A stretch of DNA of 8,396 bases, from positions 1 through 8,396 of the forward strand of contig CAADYN010000141.1 of the NCBI GenBank assembly GCA_900753285.1, given 5' to 3'. Position numbers and translations under genes: made by a program. Below are positions 1 to 6,063 of the stretch, piece after piece; position 1 is the stretch's first letter; every line of letters begins with the position of its first letter. The notes under the pieces are model-generated. The model was not told where the DNA came from and did no database searches. It worked only from the letters and a program-made list of their open reading frames with translations. Source of the stretch: Clostridia bacterium (lineage in GTDB: Bacteria; Bacillota; Clostridia; Oscillospirales; CAG-272).

Positions 1-1
1 C

Positions 2-634
2 TACACCGAGCATTATGAATACCTCGCCGAATGGCTTACAAACCGTCTTGAGTGGCTGAACGGCGCATTCAACGACGATGGCTTTGTCTCGGAAGGCAAG
101 GGAACTCTGCTTGAGATGATGAGAGCATGGAACGGTGAAGGCGACGAAAACCGCAGAAACAACTACGGAAACAAGGATACCGAAAAGCTCACGATAAAAT
201 ATGATTCAATGGCGGATTACGTCAACACAAACTCCGTGGAAGGTCCTGACGGATTTGACGGAGAGGGCGTAAAAAACCTCTTTGACGGCGACAAACGCAC
301 AAAGTACTGCATAGAGCCGAGCGGAGACATTGAAGTCACGTTCAAGCTGAAAAAAGCCGCCGAGGTCAAAGCGTATCTCCTGAGAACCGCCAACGACACA
401 AAGGATTATCCCGACAGAAACCCCGATTCGTGGACATTCTACGCAAGCGAGGACGGACAGGAATGGACGGAGATAACCCATGTGGACAACGGTGAGGAAT
501 CGATGGGTGCGGAAAACTATATGTGGTACGGCTTCTCAATCGACTCCCCCGGAAAATACAAATTCTACAAAATGGTATTTGAAAACAGCGGCACAATGCA
601 GCTCTCCGAGATAAGGCTTCTCGGTAAAAATTAA
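2..634 (+). CDS. CotH-kinase-like protein with C-terminal F5/8 type C (discoidin) domain, 5'-truncated
   Basis: The frame is open from the left edge and stops at TAA 632-634, so only about 210 C-terminal residues are visible. The first 28 or so (YLAEWLTNRLEWLNGAFN) match the tail of CotH kinase proteins, where a helix with WL..R..WL closes the kinase fold; the catalytic part lies outside the window. From about nt 190 follows a discoidin-like beta-sandwich: the FDGDKRTKY block typical of its start, a central SWTFYASEDGQEWTEI strand pair, and the terminal LSEIRLLG motif. Such domains usually bind carbohydrate or surfaces. CotH proteins are spore coat protein kinases or, in gut clostridia, large secreted or cell-surface proteins. 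Localisation and substrate cannot be judged from this fragment. An ATG at 116 is internal and has no Shine-Dalgarno site. Sure of the discoidin domain, fairly sure of the CotH part. Confidence 0.8.
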   Translation, partial: YTEHYEYLAEWLTNRLEWLNGAFNDDGFVSEGKGTLLEMMRAWNGEGDENRRNNYGNKDTEKLTIKYDSMADYVNTNSVEGPDGFDGEGVKNLFDGDKRTKYCIEPSGDIEVTFKLKKAAEVKAYLLRTANDTKDYPDRNPDSWTFYASEDGQEWTEITHVDNGEESMGAENYMWYGFSIDSPGKYKFYKMVFENSGTMQLSEIRLLGKN

Positions 635-644
635 TAATTAACTG

Positions 645-696
645 CGTCGGACTGTCAAGTCTACATAAGATTTGATAAGTCCGGCGTTATTTATTT
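645..696 (+). terminator. Two-tier hairpin terminator after the CotH/discoidin gene
   Basis: Outer arms CGTCGGACT (645-653) and AGTCCGGCG (678-686) pair over 9 bp with one G-T wobble. Inner arms TCAAGTCT (655-662) and AGATTTGA (668-675) add 8 bp with one wobble, around the loop ACATA. The stem is followed by TTATTTATTT (687-696). It lies 10 bp after the stop codon, which fits a Rho-independent terminator insulating spoIIIA from the upstream gene. Confidence 0.8.
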
Positions 697-739
697 CCCG
701 CAAATAATCCGCAGGCAGGGAATAAAGAAAATGAGATAA

Positions 740-768
740 GAATATATTGTAGCGATAAAACATTAGGA
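740..768 (+). promoter_or_regulatory. Weak candidate sigma-E-type promoter for spoIIIA
   Basis: spoIIIA operons are transcribed by mother-cell sigma-E in Bacillus. GAATATA at 740-746 resembles a sigma-E -35 element. About 14 bp downstream, CATTAGGA (761-768) keeps only the first three bases of the CATACAAT-like -10. No good sigma-A promoter is visible in 697-815. Location and regulator family make sense, but the -10 match is poor. Confidence 0.25.
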
Positions 769-786
769 AGCCTCTGATTTAAGGTT

Positions 787-817
787 ATAGTTCAGGGTAT
801 CCTTAGGAGTGAACTAT
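787..817 (+). promoter_or_regulatory. Inverted repeat enclosing the spoIIIAA ribosome binding site
   Basis: ATAGTTCA (787-794) and TGAACTAT (810-817) are perfect 8-bp complements separated by 15 nt. The loop contains the AGGAG Shine-Dalgarno (805-809) and the right arm includes the first two bases of the spoIIIAA ATG (816-818). A T-G wobble (786/818) would extend the stem. In mRNA this would place the ribosome site in a hairpin loop and the start codon in the stem. The repeat is certain; a regulatory role is inference. Confidence 0.5.
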
Positions 818-1673
818 GCAGGACACCGAAATAACAGCTCTCGAATACTTCTCCGACAGAATAAGAAAAGCCGTTTTGGGTGCGGTTCAGTCAAGCGGCT
901 GCATACTCTCGTGCATTACCATACGCAAAAACGGTACTGTTTCAGTCGTGATAGACGGCAAAAACGTGCTGTGCGGCATTCAGGCGACTCACGAAGAGAT
1001 GGACTATACATTAGACAAGCTGTGCAAAGGCTCACTGTACGCATATGCGGATGAGATAAGGTGCGGCGTCATCACAACTGACAGCGGACTTCGTGCGGGT
1101 GTATGCGGAACAGCGGTAACGGAAAAAGGAAAGCTAGTGAGCGTCCGCGATATTTCATCAGTCTCAATAAGAATTCCGCACAGAATAGAAGACGCGGCTG
1201 ATTTTATGCTTCCGCTCATCAAAAAATACGACTGTATTCTTGTCTATTCCAGACCTGCGGGAGGAAAAACCACCGTTCTCCGCGAGCTAATTCCGACTGT
1301 ATCAGAGAGACATCGCACATCGGTTATCGACACAAGATACGAGCTGTCATGCTTTTTAGACAAATGCCAAATATGCGATGTGTTCCTCGGATATCCGCGA
1401 TACGACGGAATTATGTCCTCGGTCAGAACAATGTCGCCGGAATACATCATATGCGATGAGATATCGACGGAGGAAGAAGCCGAGGCTGTAGTTTACGCTC
1501 ATGCCGCAGGAGTCAAGGTTATAGCAAGCGCACACGCGGGAAGCCTTGACGAGCTCAAAAAGAACAAAGCCGCCGATATTCTGCTGAAAAAGAGCGTATT
1601 TGACTGCCTCTGCGGTCTTAACGCGTTCGGCGAAGCTCCAACAATAACTATACCCGAGGTTACAGAGCAATGA
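816..1673 (+). CDS. spoIIIAA: Stage III sporulation protein AA, secretion-type ATPase
   Basis: SpoIIIAA is the mother-cell ATPase of the SpoIIIA-SpoIIQ channel, related to type II/IV secretion ATPases (GspE/VirB11/PilT). It has 285 residues, slightly short of the usual 300 or so. The family block GLRAGVCG...VRDISSVSIRIPHRI is present around residues 95-125. The P-loop is SRPAGGKTT (145-153) with K151, and Walker B is YIICDEI (210-216) with D214/E215. A region resembling the conserved HA/SAHA stretch lies near 230-245. The first position of the P-loop, normally Gly (GPPGCGKTT in relatives), is Ser here. The start at 816 has AGGAG 6 bp upstream. The stop overlaps the spoIIIAB ATG (ATGA), implying coupled translation. 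First gene of the operon; translation may be modulated by the hairpin over its start. Confidence 0.95.
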   Translation: MQDTEITALEYFSDRIRKAVLGAVQSSGCILSCITIRKNGTVSVVIDGKNVLCGIQATHEEMDYTLDKLCKGSLYAYADEIRCGVITTDSGLRAGVCGTAVTEKGKLVSVRDISSVSIRIPHRIEDAADFMLPLIKKYDCILVYSRPAGGKTTVLRELIPTVSERHRTSVIDTRYELSCFLDKCQICDVFLGYPRYDGIMSSVRTMSPEYIICDEISTEEEAEAVVYAHAAGVKVIASAHAGSLDELKKNKAADILLKKSVFDCLCGLNAFGEAPTITIPEVTEQ

Positions 1674-2155
1674 ACACAATGATAAAACTGAGCGGAAGCG
1701 GACTTCTCATATTCGCGGCATTTCTGTTAGGAAGAAAAAAGGCAAATGCCGAAAATCACGCTATCATAGTTTTTGGGGAGTTCATCTCATTCATAAAATT
1801 CATCCGTGACAACATAGCGCACATGAAAACGCCTATTCCCGACATTTGCCGAGAATATCAAACAGACTCCGCAGAGATACAAAAGTTTCTCACGGACGCG
1901 GAGACATACGGAATTCGTGAAGCATTTGAGAAAAACTATGCGATACTCCCGCAAAAATCAAGAAAAACCGCGGAAAAATTCGCTTCTGAAATAGGACGCG
2001 GATACGGAGTCGAGACTTTAGAGCTTTGCCGATACACAATAGACGTGCTCGACGGGCAGTACAAGACAATGAAGGATGACATGGTACAGCGCAGAAGAAT
2101 GTGGTACTCGCTTCCGCCGCTTTTCGCCTCATCCGTAATACTGATATTTATATAA
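1670..2155 (+). CDS. spoIIIAB: Stage III sporulation protein AB
   Basis: This is a membrane-anchored component of the SpoIIIA complex, structurally related to GspF-type secretion platform proteins. It has 161 residues against about 170 usually. An N-terminal hydrophobic segment (about 8-21, then GRKKA) is followed by a charged helical domain, with a GRGYGVETLEL stretch and a second hydrophobic segment at the very C-terminus (about 146-161, LPPLFASSVILIFI). The start ATG overlaps the spoIIIAA stop. A second in-frame ATG at 1679 gives the more typical MIKL N-terminus, so the true start could be either. A GAGG at 1656-1659 is 10 nt before the first ATG, within a plausible range for either. Identification rests on architecture, operon position and partial motif similarity. 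Confidence 0.9.
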   Translation: MNTMIKLSGSGLLIFAAFLLGRKKANAENHAIIVFGEFISFIKFIRDNIAHMKTPIPDICREYQTDSAEIQKFLTDAETYGIREAFEKNYAILPQKSRKTAEKFASEIGRGYGVETLELCRYTIDVLDGQYKTMKDDMVQRRRMWYSLPPLFASSVILIFI

Positions 2156-2167
2156 CCGAGGGTAAAA

Positions 2168-2362
2168 ATGGATGTTTCGCTGATAATCAAAATTGCGGGA
2201 GTGGGAATGCTCATAGCCGTGACATATCAAATTTTACAGCGCGCGGGACGTGACGAACAGGCAATGATGCTCTCTCTTGCGGGAATAGTGCTCGTGCTTC
2301 TGCTCATCGTTGGAGAAATAGGCACTCTCTACGGCAAAATACGCGACATTTTCGGCATATGA
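2168..2362 (+). CDS. spoIIIAC: Stage III sporulation protein AC
   Basis: A small integral membrane protein of 64 residues (family about 65-68). It has two transmembrane helices, roughly 5-22 (LIIKIAGVGMLIAVTYQIL) and 33-52 (MLSLAGIVLVLLLIVGEI), separated by the short polar loop QRAGRDEQA. This loop pattern is characteristic of SpoIIIAC. GAGGG at 2158-2162 lies 5 nt before the ATG. The stop overlaps the spoIIIAD start as ATGA. It acts in the mother-cell membrane facing the forespore as part of the SpoIIIA complex; its precise role is not known. Confidence 0.95.
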   Translation: MDVSLIIKIAGVGMLIAVTYQILQRAGRDEQAMMLSLAGIVLVLLLIVGEIGTLYGKIRDIFGI

Positions 2363-2748
2363 CTAAAATGAATCTGCTTGAGTTCTGCGGAATCGGAATA
2401 TACGCGGCATTTGCCGTTCTTGTGACAAGGGAGCTGCGGCGTGAAGTTTCGCAGACGGTGTCGTTCGGTATCTTCGCCGTAATGCTGTGCCTGTGCATTC
2501 CAATTATCGGCGAGCTTGTTTCCTTTGCGCTGTCAGTGAGCGACAAGGTGAACGAAGAATGCCGCGACAGCATCGGAGTGATTTTGAAAGCGCTCGGCAT
2601 AACCTACATAACGTATATTTCCTCCGAAATCTGTAAAAACGCGGGAGAGAACAGCATTGCATCACAAGTCGAGTTCATGGGAAGGATGGAAATCATGCTC
2701 CTGTGCCTACCGTTTTTTGAAAAACTCTTGTCATTCGCTCTTTTGTGA
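2359..2748 (+). CDS. spoIIIAD: Stage III sporulation protein AD
   Basis: A polytopic membrane protein of 129 residues, the normal family length. Three hydrophobic segments lie near 8-25, 35-57 and 108-128. The diagnostic C-terminal block is clear: a LGITYI..ISSEICKNAGE stretch followed by SIASQVEFMGR, matching the family's ICRDAGE..IASKIEFAGK pattern. The ATG overlaps the spoIIIAC stop, so translation is probably coupled. A second in-frame ATG lies three codons in (2368). The spoIIIAE start follows after one base. Confidence 0.95.
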   Translation: MTKMNLLEFCGIGIYAAFAVLVTRELRREVSQTVSFGIFAVMLCLCIPIIGELVSFALSVSDKVNEECRDSIGVILKALGITYITYISSEICKNAGENSIASQVEFMGRMEIMLLCLPFFEKLLSFALL

Positions 2749-2749
2749 T

Positions 2750-3868
2750 ATGAAAAGAATCATCGTGCTGTTGTTTGTTCTCGCTCTCTTGACCGTGCCG
2801 TGTTTTGCCGAAGAGTATTCGTTCAGCGCACAAGACTTAAATAATATCGCGTGGGACGAGTTTTTGTCCTCTCTGCCCGAAGAAGCCGCAGGGGAGCTTG
2901 ACGGAATAAATCCCAGAGACAGCTTAAACTCAGGTGCAAAACTCGGCGATAAAATGTCGTTTTCACATTGGAGCGACAGGATAGTTTCGGCTGTGAAAAA
3001 TGCTCTGCCCGCGCTCCTCTCTTCATTTGCTCCGGTAATATCAATCCTCATCATCACCTCAGCCGCAAACACCGTTATGCCGGATATGCCGAGAGTGAGT
3101 GAAGCCTTCGGACTATGCTCAAAGCTCGCGTTGTCTGTCGTGCTGATGTCTGAAACCGTGCGGATAATGTCTGACGTCACCGCGCACATGACAAGGCTAT
3201 GCACAATGATGAACTTTTTCCTCCCCGTAATGGAAGCAGTGAGCATCGCCGGAGGAAACGTCACCGAAAAAAGCGTAACCTCCGCCGCCATCACTCTTGC
3301 AGTCACGCTCATCGGCAACGTAAACACATACTTTTTAACTCCGCTCGTGTCGGCGCTGTTTTCGCTGTCGGTAGTATCACTTCTGTCTGAGGACATGAGC
3401 CTTGCGGGAGCGGTTTCGTCATTCCGTAAATTCGTAGGAAGAATGTGGCAGATATGTACGATTCTGTTTTCGTTCATTCTCGGAATCCAGACGATACTCG
3501 CGAAGGGAACGGACAACCTTGTCTCACGCGGAGCAAAATTTGCTATAGGTTCTTTTGTGCCTGTCGCGGGAGGGATGCTGTCGGAAGCTTTCGGAACGGT
3601 GCGTGAGGGCATGAATTACCTGCGCGAGGTGTGCGGAATCGGCGGAATTATAGTTTTGCTCTCGCTGACAGTACCCGTTCTCGTGCCGATGTTTCTCTAT
3701 AAAGCGGGAATATTCGTCACAAAAACCGCCGCCGAAATTCTGAAATGCGGAAGTATCTCATCCGTAATAGAAGAATGCGGCGGAATAATAGACATGCTGC
3801 TCGGGGTAACCATATCGGTGGAGCTTATGTTTTTGTTCGCGATATTTCTCTTCACAAAATCGTGGTGA
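2750..3868 (+). CDS. spoIIIAE: Stage III sporulation protein AE
   Basis: A large polytopic membrane protein of the SpoIIIA complex, 372 residues from this start (family about 370-400). The N-terminus MKRIIVLLFVLALLTVPCFA is a convincing signal peptide, with likely cleavage before EEYS. An extracytoplasmic stretch (about 21-80) precedes several transmembrane helices. The stretch around LSEDMSLAGAVSSFRKFVGRMW is typical of the family. The frame is open upstream to ATG 2657, but that would overlap spoIIIAD by 92 nt and put residues ahead of the signal peptide. The start at 2750 is therefore preferred, although no clear Shine-Dalgarno is seen, so it probably depends on coupling to spoIIIAD, whose stop is 1 nt away. 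Confidence 0.93.
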   Translation: MKRIIVLLFVLALLTVPCFAEEYSFSAQDLNNIAWDEFLSSLPEEAAGELDGINPRDSLNSGAKLGDKMSFSHWSDRIVSAVKNALPALLSSFAPVISILIITSAANTVMPDMPRVSEAFGLCSKLALSVVLMSETVRIMSDVTAHMTRLCTMMNFFLPVMEAVSIAGGNVTEKSVTSAAITLAVTLIGNVNTYFLTPLVSALFSLSVVSLLSEDMSLAGAVSSFRKFVGRMWQICTILFSFILGIQTILAKGTDNLVSRGAKFAIGSFVPVAGGMLSEAFGTVREGMNYLREVCGIGGIIVLLSLTVPVLVPMFLYKAGIFVTKTAAEILKCGSISSVIEECGGIIDMLLGVTISVELMFLFAIFLFTKSW

Positions 3869-3871
3869 AAT

Positions 3872-4312
3872 ATGTACCTGTACTACAACAGTCTAATCAT
3901 AATCATGTTCTCGGCGTTCTTTTTGAATTTTCTCTCGCCCACAGCGGACTTTTCAAAGAAATTCATGCGACCCGTGTGCGGACTTATGCTGCTTGTCGTT
4001 CTGCTGTCTCCTTTGCCGTCCCTCTCAAATAACGCGGACTTTGATTTTAACCTGTCGAGAGCATCCGACACCACAACCCGTGAGAAATTCACATCGTACG
4101 CATACACGATTTTTGCGTATCTTTCATCGGAATACGGCATAGAAGCGGCGGATACCGTATTTATAACGGACGAGGGTGGGAGCATATCAGAAATCCAGAT
4201 TTTTACCTCCGAGCTGCCGTACAACATAAAGGAAGCGGTAAAGACAGACATAGGCTCAACATACAAATGCGAAGTCAGGATATATACAGAGGATAGCTAT
4301 GGAAAAAAATGA
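3872..4312 (+). CDS. spoIIIAF: Stage III sporulation protein AF, compact form
   Basis: SpoIIIAF is anchored in the mother-cell membrane and presents a ring-building-type domain to the intermembrane space. Two N-terminal transmembrane helices (about 7-22 and 34-50) are joined by the family-like SPTADFSKKFMRPVCG loop. The soluble domain (about 70-142) ends with a short strand (CEVRIYTED). At 146 residues it is clearly shorter than the roughly 200 of B. subtilis, mainly through a short linker after the second helix. It starts 3 nt after the spoIIIAE stop with only a weak upstream GTGG. The last 14 nt overlap spoIIIAG, and a run of seven A (4303-4309) sits just before its stop. Assigned by position and membrane topology, with moderate sequence likeness. 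Confidence 0.88.
   Translation: MYLYYNSLIIIMFSAFFLNFLSPTADFSKKFMRPVCGLMLLVVLLSPLPSLSNNADFDFNLSRASDTTTREKFTSYAYTIFAYLSSEYGIEAADTVFITDEGGSISEIQIFTSELPYNIKEAVKTDIGSTYKCEVRIYTEDSYGKK
4288..4293 (+). promoter_or_regulatory. Ribosome binding site of spoIIIAG
   Basis: AGAGGA lies 5 nt before the ATG at 4299 and within the spoIIIAF reading frame. It supports this start over any later one. spoIIIAG is thus translated with its own good site inside its neighbour. Confidence 0.75.
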
Positions 4313-4769
4313 AAACAAACCGATGAAATTTCTACAGGAGAAGAGCAAAGAAATTTTTATACTTATCTTGCTGATTGCCGGCGTGCTGCTCATCATTCTC
4401 GGAAGTATAGACTTTAACGGAAAGAAGGAAGGTGTGCAATACACAGACGTAGAATTCTACACGGAATATCTTGAAAATAAAATAGCGCGGATGTGCGAAA
4501 ATATCGGCGGGATAAGCGAGGCAAAAATACTGCTAACACTTGACTGCTCGAGCGAATACGTGTACGGCGACAGCGCATCCGACTACATAATACTGAAAAA
4601 CAACAACGAGGAAGAAGCGGTAATGCTCCGAGAAATATATCCGAGAGTGCGTGGAATAGCGGTAGTCTGCACAGGGGGAGATCTGCCGAGAATCCGCGAG
4701 ACCGTCACAGACCTGCTTTCAGCCGCGATAGGAATTCCGGCTTCAAAAATTCAAGTTGCGGGAATGTAA
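4299..4769 (+). CDS. spoIIIAG: Stage III sporulation protein AG, ring-forming channel subunit, compact form
   Basis: SpoIIIAG forms a large ring in the intermembrane space and is related to EscJ/PrgK secretion rings. One transmembrane helix (about 19-37) follows a short cytoplasmic N-terminus. The ring-building domain begins at YTDVEFYTEYLENKIARM (48-65), continues through the strand GGISEAKILLTLDCSSEYVYG (70-90), and ends with YPRVRGIAVVCTGGDLPRIRETV and the C-terminal helix and strand LLSAAIGIPASKIQV (139-153). All core elements are present. Total length is 156 residues, against roughly 190-230 in well-studied relatives. The gap between the first strand and the YPRVRGIAVV strand is only about 20 residues, so the insertion found there in B. 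subtilis seems mostly missing. The start overlaps spoIIIAF by 14 nt. Confidence 0.94.
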   Translation: MEKNENKPMKFLQEKSKEIFILILLIAGVLLIILGSIDFNGKKEGVQYTDVEFYTEYLENKIARMCENIGGISEAKILLTLDCSSEYVYGDSASDYIILKNNNEEEAVMLREIYPRVRGIAVVCTGGDLPRIRETVTDLLSAAIGIPASKIQVAGM

Positions 4770-4819
4770 TTTCGGAATAAAAGCAAAACTCACGAATAAG
4801 ATTTAACGTAAATATATTC

Positions 4820-4825
4820 GGAGGT
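4820..4825 (+). promoter_or_regulatory. Strong ribosome binding site of spoIIIAH
   Basis: GGAGGT sits 7 nt upstream of the ATG at 4833. It is the strongest Shine-Dalgarno of the operon and follows a 63-nt AT-rich gap after spoIIIAG, so spoIIIAH can be translated independently of its neighbours. Confidence 0.8.
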
Positions 4826-4832
4826 AATCAAT

Positions 4833-5399
4833 ATGAAATTTAAGGCATTCCAGGAAAAAGTCAAAGAGCTGTGTAAGAAAGCCGGAATGAAAACTCTTAT
4901 CGCCGTATGCGCAGTCGTGGTTCTCGCCGGAGTCGTTGCACTGAACTTCATCCTCACAGGCAAGGTCAAAGAGACAGGGAAGATAGGCATAGACCTTTCC
5001 TCAACAGACACCGCAGAATCCGCGTCCACTCTTGAGCCGAACGAAGTGGCAGACTATTTCGCGGCAATATCACTCCAGAGAAAGCAGGCGCGCGACGAAG
5101 CTAAAGAAGTTCTGCTCACCGTAGCCGAAAGCGCAACAGCCATTGACGAGGTAAAGGAAAACGCAATTACCGACATAAACAAGCTCGCGGCTGAGATAGA
5201 GCAGGAAGCAAACATCGAGTCCCTCGTGCAGTCAAAAGGATTCGCGCAGTGCGTAGCGGTAATCAGCGACGAGAAATGCAGCGTCATAGTTGAATCAAAC
5301 GGACTACTCCCGGGAGAATGCGCACAGATATCCGAGATAGTCTATGAACAAGCCGGAATAATTCCCGAAAACTTAAAAATTATCGAAAAAGCTTCATAA
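4833..5399 (+). CDS. spoIIIAH: Stage III sporulation protein AH, SpoIIQ partner
   Basis: SpoIIIAH spans the mother-cell membrane. Its extracytoplasmic YscJ/FliF-like domain binds forespore SpoIIQ across the intermembrane space. The basic N-terminus and a transmembrane helix (about 20-42, TLIAVCAVVVLAGVVALNFIL) are followed by a Ser/Thr-rich linker (about 50-72). The ring-building domain is recognisable from YFAAISLQRKQARDEAKEVL (75-94) through the EIEQEANIESLVQSKGF helix, the CVAVISDEKCSVIVES hairpin and the terminal LKIIEKAS. Length is 188 residues versus about 218 in B. subtilis, the difference lying mainly in a shorter linker. It is the last gene of the operon, followed by a hairpin terminator. 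Confidence 0.94.
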   Translation: MKFKAFQEKVKELCKKAGMKTLIAVCAVVVLAGVVALNFILTGKVKETGKIGIDLSSTDTAESASTLEPNEVADYFAAISLQRKQARDEAKEVLLTVAESATAIDEVKENAITDINKLAAEIEQEANIESLVQSKGFAQCVAVISDEKCSVIVESNGLLPGECAQISEIVYEQAGIIPENLKIIEKAS

Positions 5400-5401
5400 T
5401 A

Positions 5402-5455
5402 AAAGAGATACGGTTGGCTCTCGAAAGAAAACTGACCGTATCTTTTCATATTTTG
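5402..5455 (+). terminator. Rho-independent terminator of the spoIIIA operon
   Basis: AGATACGGT (5406-5414) and ACCGTATCT (5435-5443) pair perfectly over 9 bp, and the stem extends inward with wobbles. It is followed by TTTCATATTTTGC. The upstream AAAAG and downstream TTTT also pair partly. It begins directly after the spoIIIAH stop and closes the operon. Confidence 0.85.
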
Positions 5456-5478
5456 CTATAGAAGTTCAGCACGGTTCG

Positions 5479-5487
5479 TGATATAAT
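5479..5487 (+). promoter_or_regulatory. Extended -10 sigma-A promoter of the PAP2 gene
   Basis: TGATATAAT at 5479-5487 is a perfect extended -10 (TGnTATAAT). No matching -35 is seen at 16-18 bp, which extended -10 promoters tolerate. The predicted transcript start near 5494 leaves a leader of about 20 nt carrying GAGGT (5504-5508), 6 nt before the ATG at 5515. Confidence 0.65.
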
Positions 5488-5514
5488 TACCTCAGTAAAC
5501 AAAGAGGTAGAAAA

Positions 5515-6063
5515 ATGAACACACTGAATTCTTTTGAAATCGGGATTCTGCACAGCCTGCATGACGCCTTGCAATGTGCTTTTCTCGATACACTCATGCC
5601 GATAATCACACGACTGGCAAACTCAGGCATATTCTGGATAATGCTCGCACTGCTCCTGCTGTTTTTTAAAAAGACGCGCCGCGCGGGAATAACCATGGGA
5701 ATAGCGCTAATCCTCGGACTTGTCTTCGGCAATCTTCTCCTAAAGCCGCTCATCGCAAGAGTAAGACCGTATGATTTTGACCCGTCCATCGTATTGCTAA
5801 TCCCCAAGGAGAAGGATTTTTCGTTCCCGTCGGGACATACTCTCGCGTCGTTTGAGGGTGCGGTGTCTCTGATATTGTACCACAAAAAGTCGGGTATAGC
5901 TGCCGTCGTGCTTGCCTCGCTTATAGCTTTCTCACGTCTTTATCTCATGGTGCATTATCCGCTTGACGTTATCACAGGGGTAATTCTCGGCACGGCTTTT
6001 GCGTTTATCGCGTCGAGGCTTGCAGACATTCTCATAAAAAAGGCTTCGATTCCCGTTATATAA
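5515..6063 (+). CDS. PAP2-superfamily membrane phosphatase
   Basis: A type 2 phosphatidic acid phosphatase-like protein that hydrolyses lipid phosphates or pyrophosphates, such as undecaprenyl pyrophosphate or phosphatidylglycerophosphate, at the membrane. All three signature motifs are intact: KPLIARVRP (K77, R84, P85), PSGH (105-108), and SR..H..D (S140, R141, H147, D151). The family's catalytic histidines correspond to H108 and H147. Hydrophobic helices lie near 37-51, 58-76, 110-122, 126-141 and 150-170. The length of 182 residues is normal for small bacterial members. It has its own promoter and terminal overlap with ldh, so it is a single-gene unit. The substrate cannot be told from sequence; proximity to sporulation genes is not evidence of a spore role. 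Confidence 0.9.
   Translation: MNTLNSFEIGILHSLHDALQCAFLDTLMPIITRLANSGIFWIMLALLLLFFKKTRRAGITMGIALILGLVFGNLLLKPLIARVRPYDFDPSIVLLIPKEKDFSFPSGHTLASFEGAVSLILYHKKSGIAAVVLASLIAFSRLYLMVHYPLDVITGVILGTAFAFIASRLADILIKKASIPVI

Noticed and set aside
2657..2749. Upstream extension of spoIIIAE to an earlier ATG
   Set aside because: It would overlap spoIIIAD by 92 nt and place 31 residues before an evident signal peptide.
2731..3612. Long open frame (293 codons) on the minus strand opposite spoIIIAE
   Set aside because: It is antisense to a clear SpoIIIAE with signal peptide and membrane helices. The product shows no recognisable domain and no ribosome site is seen, so it is a codon-bias shadow.
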